Of a DNA stretch of 64,000 bases, positions 59,103-64,000 are shown one piece after another; position 1 is the stretch's first letter; every line of letters starts with the position of its first letter. The notes below the pieces were generated by a model. It saw nothing but the letters and a program-made list of their open reading frames with translations. It did no database searches and was not told the DNA's origin. A program made the position numbers and the translations under genes. The stretch is from Heritagella_A intestinalis (GTDB lineage Bacteria; Bacillota; Clostridia; Oscillospirales; Acutalibacteraceae). The stretch is from assembly GCA_904418995.1 (NCBI GenBank), contig CAJFQF010000003.1:62001-126000 (forward strand). Reading direction: 5' to 3'.

Positions 59103-60791
59103 ATGAAATTCAGTGAAATGAAGTATACCCGGCCGGATGTGGTCGCCATCCAGATGGCCTATCGGGATATGGCCCAGCGGTTTCCCCTGTGTGATTCCCC
59201 AGAGGAGCAGCTGGCCCTGTTGGACCAGCACGAAGCCTTCCTGAAGGACTTGCGCACCATGGGGAACCTGGCCTATATCCGCAACAGCATTGACACCACC
59301 GACCCCTTTTACCGGGAGGAACAGCAGTTTTTTGACGAGTCCCTGCCGGTGCTCCAGGAGGATATCCAGAAGTTTATGGACCAGGTGCTGGCTTCCCCCT
59401 TCCGTGGGGAATTGGAAAAGGCCACAGGGGAGCTGTTTTTCCGGAACCAGGAAATCGCCAAAAAGACCTTCTCCCCGGAAATCATCCCCCTGATGCAGGA
59501 GGAAAACCGGCTGGCCACCGAGTATGAGCATCTGCTGGCCTCGGCCCGGATTGCCATCCAGGGGGAGGAGTGCAACCTCTCGGAAATCATCCGCTACCAG
59601 ACCGCCCCGGACCGGGAGCTCCGCCGGGAGGCTTGGGAAAAAACCGACGCCTTTTTTGAAGAGCACGGGGAGCGGCTGGATGCACTCTATGACGCTTTGG
59701 TGAAGTGCCGCACCCAGCAGGCCCACAAGCTGGGGTATGAGAACTTTGTCCAGCTGGGCTATGACCGGCTGGGGCGCAACTGCTATACCCCGGCGGACGT
59801 GGCGGCCTTCCGGAACCAGGTGGCGGCGGATTTGGTGCCGGTGGTGGAGCAGCTCAAGGAGGGTCAGGCCGCCCGGTTGGGGCTGTCGGAGCTGCGCTTT
59901 TGGGACGAGGACACCCTGCTGCCCCAGGGAAACCCGGTGCCGAAGGGGGGCCAGGAAGCCCTGGTGGAGGCCGCCCAGCAGATGTACCGGGAGATGAGCC
60001 CCCAGACCGGGGAGTTCTTCGATTTTATGGTGGAGAACCAGCTCTTCGATTTGCAGAGCAAAAAGGGCAAGGCCGGCGGCGGTTACTGCACGGAGCTGCC
60101 CAGCTATCAGAGCCCCTTTATCTTCGCCAACTTTAACGGCACCGTAGACGACGTGGAGGTGCTGACCCACGAGGCCGGCCACGCCTTTGCCGCCTATCGG
60201 GCCCGGAACCTGCGGTATCTGGAAAACACCACCCCCACCATGGAGAGCGCGGAAGTCCACTCCATGGCCATGGAGCTGTTTTCCCGCCCCTGGGACGAGA
60301 GCTTCTTTGGAGAAAAGGCGGAGGAGTTCCGCTCCTACCAGCTGGAAAACTGCCTGGACTTCATCCCCTACGGCACCATGGTGGACGAATTCCAGACCCG
60401 GGTCTATGAGCACCCGGAGATGACGCCCCTGCAGCGGAAAGAGGTTTGGGCCCAGCTGGAGAAAAAATACCGGCCCTGGCTCAGCTTTGAGGGGCTGCCC
60501 TATTTTGCCGCCGGGGGCTATTACCAGTGGAAGCACCACATCTATTCCAGCCCCATGTACTATATCGATTACTGCCTGGCCCAGGTGGTGGCCCTGGAAT
60601 TCTGGGAGCTCTCGGAAAAGGACTGGAAAGGGGCCTTCCAGCGGTATCTGGACTTTGTGGGCAACGCAGGGGAAAAGACCTTCCGGGGCCTGGTTCATGG
60701 CGCAGGGCTGAAGCTGCCCTTTGAAAAGGGGTGCGTGGGAGAGGTTTCCCAAAAGGTGCTGGCTTACCTGGAACGGAGTTTGTTGTCCTAA
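59103..60791 (+). CDS. M3 family oligoendopeptidase
   Basis: A 562-residue cytoplasmic zinc peptidase of the PepF/M3 group. The zinc motif HEAGH starts at H356 (THEAGHAFAAYRA) with the third ligand Glu in MESAEVHSMAMEL. The N-terminal helical half closes the cleft, restricting substrates to oligopeptides. AAAGGAGAG at 59088-59096 selects ATG 59103 over a longer frame. No secretion signal is present. Confidence 0.95.
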   Translation: MKFSEMKYTRPDVVAIQMAYRDMAQRFPLCDSPEEQLALLDQHEAFLKDLRTMGNLAYIRNSIDTTDPFYREEQQFFDESLPVLQEDIQKFMDQVLASPFRGELEKATGELFFRNQEIAKKTFSPEIIPLMQEENRLATEYEHLLASARIAIQGEECNLSEIIRYQTAPDRELRREAWEKTDAFFEEHGERLDALYDALVKCRTQQAHKLGYENFVQLGYDRLGRNCYTPADVAAFRNQVAADLVPVVEQLKEGQAARLGLSELRFWDEDTLLPQGNPVPKGGQEALVEAAQQMYREMSPQTGEFFDFMVENQLFDLQSKKGKAGGGYCTELPSYQSPFIFANFNGTVDDVEVLTHEAGHAFAAYRARNLRYLENTTPTMESAEVHSMAMELFSRPWDESFFGEKAEEFRSYQLENCLDFIPYGTMVDEFQTRVYEHPEMTPLQRKEVWAQLEKKYRPWLSFEGLPYFAAGGYYQWKHHIYSSPMYYIDYCLAQVVALEFWELSEKDWKGAFQRYLDFVGNAGEKTFRGLVHGAGLKLPFEKGCVGEVSQKVLAYLERSLLS

Positions 60792-60846
60792 AAAACGATT
60801 TTTTCAATAAAATATAGGGGAAACTACTGCTTTTTGTCTGCAAAAA

Positions 60847-60855
60847 TGCTATAAT
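60847..60855 (+). promoter_or_regulatory. Extended -10 promoter of fucO
   Basis: TGCTATAAT is an extended -10 element about 77 bases before the start; no good -35 box is visible at 17 bases. Confidence 0.45.
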
Positions 60856-60931
60856 AGAAGAGGCCGCTGGGAAACCCCGGCGGCGTATACGGAATGGATT
60901 TCGAATTTTATAACAAGGAGCGTGGATTCCC

Positions 60932-62080
60932 ATGGCAAGAATGATTCTCAATGAAACTTCTTATTTTGGCAAAGGCGCGATTTCCAATGTGGCTACCGAA
61001 GTCAAGGCCCGGGGCCTGCAAAAGGTCCTGCTGGTGACGGACAAGGATTTGGTCAAGTTCAACGTGGCCACCAAGGTCATGAAGGTAATGGACGACGCCG
61101 GTATCCCCTATACGGTTTACGATGATATTAAGGCCAACCCCACCATCCAGAACGTCCAGGAAGGTGTGGAGCTCTGCAAGAAAGAGGGCGCTGACTGCAT
61201 CGTGGCAGTGGGCGGCGGCAGCGTCATCGACACCAGCAAGGCCATTGGCATCATCACGACCAACCCGGAGTTTGCCGATGTGCGCTCCCTGGAAGGCACG
61301 GCGGACACCAAGAACCCCTGCCTGCCCATTATCGCCATTTCCACCACCTCCGGCACCGCCGCTGAGGTCACCATCAACTACGTGATTACCGACGTGGAGA
61401 AGCACCGGAAGTTCGTCTGCGTGGACCCCCACGACATCCCCGTAGTGGCCATTGTCGACCCGGAGATGTCCGCTTCTATGCCCAAGGGTCTGTGCGCCGC
61501 CACGGGTATGGACGCTCTGACCCACGCCATTGAGGGCTACATCACCAAGGGCGCCTGGGAGCTGACGGATATGCTCCACCTGAAGGCCATTGAGATTATC
61601 GCCCGCTCCCTGCGCAAGTCTGTGGCTGGGGATATGGACGGCCGGGAAGAAATGGCCATTGGCCAGTATATTGCCGGCATGGGCTTCTCCAACGTGGGCC
61701 TGGGCATTGTCCATTCCATGGCCCATCCCCTCAGCGCCCTGTATGACACCCCCCACGGCGTAGCCTGCGCCACCATCCTGCCCACGGTGCTGGAATACAA
61801 CGCCGAGGCTACCGGCGAGAAGTACCGGGAGATTGCCCGGGCCATGGGCGTGGAAGGCGTGGACACCATGACCCAGGAAGAATACCGCAAGGCGGCTGTC
61901 CAGGCCGTGCGCCAGCTGGGCCAGGATGTGGGCATCCCCCAGAAGGTCAGCGAAGTGGGCGTCAAGGAAGAGGATATTCACTTCCTGGCAGAGTCCGCTA
62001 TGGCCGACGCCTGCACCCCCGGCAACCCCAAGGACCCCACTTTGGAGGATGTGGAGAACCTGTACCGCTCCATGATGTAA
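60932..62080 (+). CDS. fucO: Iron-containing alcohol dehydrogenase, lactaldehyde reductase-like
   Basis: A 382-residue group III dehydrogenase close to FucO, which reduces L-lactaldehyde from fucose or rhamnose breakdown to 1,2-propanediol. NAD loop VGGGSVIDTSKAIG, the FucO-like TTSGTAAEVTINYVITD, and the iron ligands in GMDALTHAIEGY (Asp, His) and HSMAHPLSALYDTPHG (two His) are intact. AAGGAGCG precedes the start. No fucose genes are adjacent, so a general aldehyde reductase role is also possible. Confidence 0.9.
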   Translation: MARMILNETSYFGKGAISNVATEVKARGLQKVLLVTDKDLVKFNVATKVMKVMDDAGIPYTVYDDIKANPTIQNVQEGVELCKKEGADCIVAVGGGSVIDTSKAIGIITTNPEFADVRSLEGTADTKNPCLPIIAISTTSGTAAEVTINYVITDVEKHRKFVCVDPHDIPVVAIVDPEMSASMPKGLCAATGMDALTHAIEGYITKGAWELTDMLHLKAIEIIARSLRKSVAGDMDGREEMAIGQYIAGMGFSNVGLGIVHSMAHPLSALYDTPHGVACATILPTVLEYNAEATGEKYREIARAMGVEGVDTMTQEEYRKAAVQAVRQLGQDVGIPQKVSEVGVKEEDIHFLAESAMADACTPGNPKDPTLEDVENLYRSMM

Positions 62081-62097
62081 AACTTTTTTCCGCATAA

Positions 62098-62136
62098 ACA
62101 AGGCCCCGGAATCCGAGAAGATTCCGGGGCCTTATT
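62098..62136 (+). terminator. Terminator of fucO
   Basis: AAGGCCCCGGAATC pairs with GATTCCGGGGCCTT around CGAGAA, followed by ATT. Confidence 0.85.
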
Positions 62137-62164
62137 GCGGCTTATTTTAGGGAGCAGGGCACAC

Positions 62165-62400
62165 GGCACCGGTTCTAATCCGCGCCTATGGAGAGCGTGA
62201 GCAATTCCAATTATCCGCGCGTAGTTAGCGCCGCGAGAGAATAGGGTTCCTAATAGCTGTGCGCTTCTCCGCGGGTTGGGTGCGCATACTATGCGCCGCG
62301 GGAAGAAAGGTTACTCCTCGATGTTGTTATCCCGCGAGTTGGGACCAGGCTTAGCCTGGCGCGGGTTGGAACCGGGCACTGCCCGGCGTTGGAGCCATTG
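62165..62400. repeat. Diverged tandem copies of repeat family A at the 3' end of the next gene
   Basis: Several family A pieces lie in a row: GCGCATACTATGCGC hairpin, CGCGGGAAGAAAGGTTACTCC, CGATGTTGTTATCCCGCGAGTTGGG, a hairpin CAGGCTTAGCCTG and a further GGGCACTGCCC. The unit at 62298-62360 contains the stop codon (62311-62313) of the minus-strand membrane protein gene, so the element supplies that gene's end. Confidence 0.75.
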
Positions 62401-63381
62401 GAGGGGCTCGGCGTTGCGTAGATTCTTCATGGTGGGGAAGGCCCGGAGCAGACGCCGCTGGGAGGGCGTGCCCTTTTCCAGCCGGGAGAATTTTTCCCGC
62501 AGATTTTGGAGGGCCGCACGCTGCACAGTATGCAGCACCTCTCCGGGTTTATGGCGGGCGTTAGGCAATTCCTCCTGTCCGCGGGTAGGCAGCTTCACTT
62601 TTCCGGCCAGGCTGTTTACGCGGGAAGAAAGGTTACTTCTTGATGCCGCTACCTCGCGGGTTGGGTCCGGGCACTGCCCGGCGCGGGAAGAAAGGTTACT
62701 CCTTGATGCCGTTGTCTCGCGGATTGGGTCCGGGCACTGCCCGGCGCGGGAAGAAAGGTTACTTCTTGATGCCGCTATCTCGCGGGTTGGGTCCGGGCAC
62801 TGCCCGGCTGTGGCTTTGAACTCGTCCAGGAGTTCCTGCATCTGTTGGAGCTTCCCGTTGAGGGTGAGGATGGTCCGCAGGGTCAGCAGGCTGTCTGTGA
62901 GGAAATAGGCCAGCACGGCCAGCAGCAGCCAGGGCCGCAGGAAAGGGGGTATCATCCCAAGAAGCCCCAGCAGCAGGGGATGAAGCACCAGCATGGTCAC
63001 CAGGCACAGGATTCCAAAGAGAATCGAGTTCAATAAGCAAATACGGCCTTTATAGTTAAACCGGTTTTTGGAGTAATCCCACCAGGTGGTGTGGAACAGG
63101 GTTTCCAGAAGCCAGCCGGTAAAGTATTCCAGCAGGGTCGTCAGAAGAGTTCCGGCCACGAATACCAAAGGGATTTCTATGTAAAAGGGAAAGCCGGTAA
63201 AGGGCCGCAGCAGGCTGGTAATCAGCAGTCCCCCTATCCCGTAGACCGGGCAGAAGGGGCCGTTGAGGAAACCCCGGTTTGTCCATTTTTTAAAGAGGAT
63301 CGAGCAGAAAATGCTCTCGCATAGCCACCCTAAAAAGCTGTAGATAGTAAATAAAAAGCAGAGCTGTTCCAGCAGAAACAT
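62311..63381 (-). CDS. PF06541-type membrane protein with repeat insertions
   Basis: A 356-residue protein. Residues 1-190 form about six membrane helices with the start FLLEQLCFLFTIYSFLGWLCESIF and RGFLNGPFCPVYGIGG, the signature of the putative ABC-transporter type IV family (PF06541, CmpB-like). Residues 192-254 are three 21-residue repeats (AGQCPDPTRE then IAASRSNLSSR) encoded by exact 63-bp units of a dispersed DNA repeat. The following basic segment (to about 335) looks native; the final PNSRDNNIEE and stop again come from the repeat in another frame. AAAGGG seven bases upstream favours ATG 63381 over TTG 63387. Function unknown. Confidence 0.85.
   Translation of the reverse strand: MFLLEQLCFLFTIYSFLGWLCESIFCSILFKKWTNRGFLNGPFCPVYGIGGLLITSLLRPFTGFPFYIEIPLVFVAGTLLTTLLEYFTGWLLETLFHTTWWDYSKNRFNYKGRICLLNSILFGILCLVTMLVLHPLLLGLLGMIPPFLRPWLLLAVLAYFLTDSLLTLRTILTLNGKLQQMQELLDEFKATAGQCPDPTREIAASRSNLSSRAGQCPDPIRETTASRSNLSSRAGQCPDPTREVAASRSNLSSRVNSLAGKVKLPTRGQEELPNARHKPGEVLHTVQRAALQNLREKFSRLEKGTPSQRRLLRAFPTMKNLRNAEPLQWLQRRAVPGSNPRQAKPGPNSRDNNIEE
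62619..62807. repeat. Three 63-bp tandem units of repeat family A inside a gene
   Basis: Units begin at 62619, 62682 and 62745, each starting CGCGGGAAGAAAGGTTACT and ending in the hairpin CCGGGCACTGCCCGG. The length is a multiple of three, so the reading frame of the host gene is kept. They differ from one another at only a few bases, which implies recent amplification. Confidence 0.92.
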
Positions 63382-63533
63382 AGACAATCCCTTTCTTTTG
63401 TGAGAGGTCCAAATCCATTCCCAACATCCTTTTTCTTGTTTTCAGTGTAAAGGATAGAAGCCCCGTTGTCAATGAATCCTCTGGAAACATTTCCTTTCGT
63501 TTTTGTAAGATACAGGGAACCGCGCAAAAGTGC

Positions 63534-64000
63534 TTATTCGTATCGTCCCAACTCCAAAGCGCGCTGGATAAAATAGCAATACGTGTCGTAATTTACGGTC
63601 ACAGGGATGGAGTGGTCGCTGTGAATTACATAATTGTATCCCTGCTTTACAATGGGCAGTTTGGCTTCCAGTTCCCGGTCAATGGTTTCCCGGTCATTGG
63701 AATAGAGGGCGCGCACATCAATGCCGCCCATAAAGCTGATACGGTCGCCATAGAGCTTGTGCAGCTTGAGCAGATCCATGCCGGCCTTGACCTCAATGGC
63801 CTGGAGGCAGTCAATTCCCGATTCAATCATATGGGGAAGAAGGGGCTCCACGAAACCGCAGGAGTGCATGATAACGGGCAGGTTGTGGCTTTTAGCATAA
63901 CCAATGGTGTATTTGTGGGCCGGCTGAATGAATTCGCAGTACATATCCGGAGACATAAAGGGACTGCCCTTGTAGCCCATGTCCTCATAGTACCAAATGC
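63534..64000 (-). CDS. Uroporphyrinogen decarboxylase family protein (partial)
   Basis: The C-terminal 154 or so codons of a gene that continues beyond the window. GSPFMSPDMYCEFIQPAHKY, VIMHSCGFVEPLLPHMIESGIDCLQAIEVKAGMDL and ISFMGGIDVRAL follow the URO-D barrel pattern. In Clostridia most such genes belong to the corrinoid methyltransferase (MtaA/MtbA-like) branch rather than heme synthesis; the truncated sequence does not decide. The gap 63382-63533 contains nothing clear. Confidence 0.88.
   Translation of the reverse strand, partial: IWYYEDMGYKGSPFMSPDMYCEFIQPAHKYTIGYAKSHNLPVIMHSCGFVEPLLPHMIESGIDCLQAIEVKAGMDLLKLHKLYGDRISFMGGIDVRALYSNDRETIDRELEAKLPIVKQGYNYVIHSDHSIPVTVNYDTYCYFIQRALELGRYE

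Noticed and set aside
62619..62807. Possible CRISPR or tandem spacer array inside the membrane protein gene
   Set aside because: The 63-bp units are repeated end to end without spacers and keep the reading frame.

Overview
The window comes from a high-GC, low-redundancy Firmicutes chromosome, most likely a gut-associated Clostridia of the order Oscillospirales (Ruminococcaceae/Oscillospiraceae-like). The reasons are IreB, a T-box leader, the MutS2, YqzL-like and RecO neighbourhood next to Era, SmpB linked to tmRNA, frequent TTG/GTG starts with strong AGGAGG-type ribosome sites, and surface enzymes anchored through NPATG-type sorting signals. I cannot name a genus from the sequence alone.

Layout. 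1-5.3 kb: a repeat element, pheT, ireB, a small conserved gene, a SLOG protein divergent from a tandem pair of XRE regulators, and the remnant of a GH25 muramidase. 5.3-9.0 kb: sugar isomerase-like protein, lipoprotein, GNAT, MATE and NUDIX genes. 9.0-13.2 kb: two repeat families, then a T-box-controlled ilvB-ilvN-ilvA operon whose probable specifier codon is isoleucine. 13.4-25.0 kb: two very large secreted, wall-anchored hexosaminidases (GH84 and GH20) with shared FIVAR modules, followed by a ROK sugar kinase and an aldose 1-epimerase; together these look like an amino-sugar/host-glycan foraging block. 25.2-29.2 kb: an AT-rich surface adhesin-like protein with a different sorting motif and a long structured leader, then a second MATE gene. 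29.4-36.3 kb: complete pstSCAB-phoU plus a PhoB/PhoR-type two-component pair. 36.4-37.7 kb: a hairpin-rich tandem array, ssrA (tmRNA) and smpB. 37.9-45.6 kb: housekeeping run with era, yqzL-like, recO, mutS2, a YpmS-like protein, a CPBP protease and tadA. 45.8-54.8 kb: membrane proteins, two PAP2 phosphatases, a Ca2+-type P-ATPase, rubredoxin, an autoregulated LacI-family gene and a zinc alcohol dehydrogenase. 55.1-64.0 kb: gap, an 837-bp MITE-like element, a sodium symporter, an M3 peptidase, fucO, a PF06541 membrane protein invaded by repeats, and the end of a URO-D family gene.

The least ordinary feature is the repeat ecology. At least two dispersed hairpin families recur between genes. 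One of them has inserted as three exact 63-bp units into a coding sequence, adding 21-residue repeats, and a further copy supplies that gene's stop codon. A four-copy terminator-like hairpin array follows tmRNA, and an 837-bp element with 30-bp inverted ends contains copies of both families.

Starts were chosen from ribosome-site spacing where the longest open frame was implausible. Domain calls come from motif recognition by eye; no database search was run.
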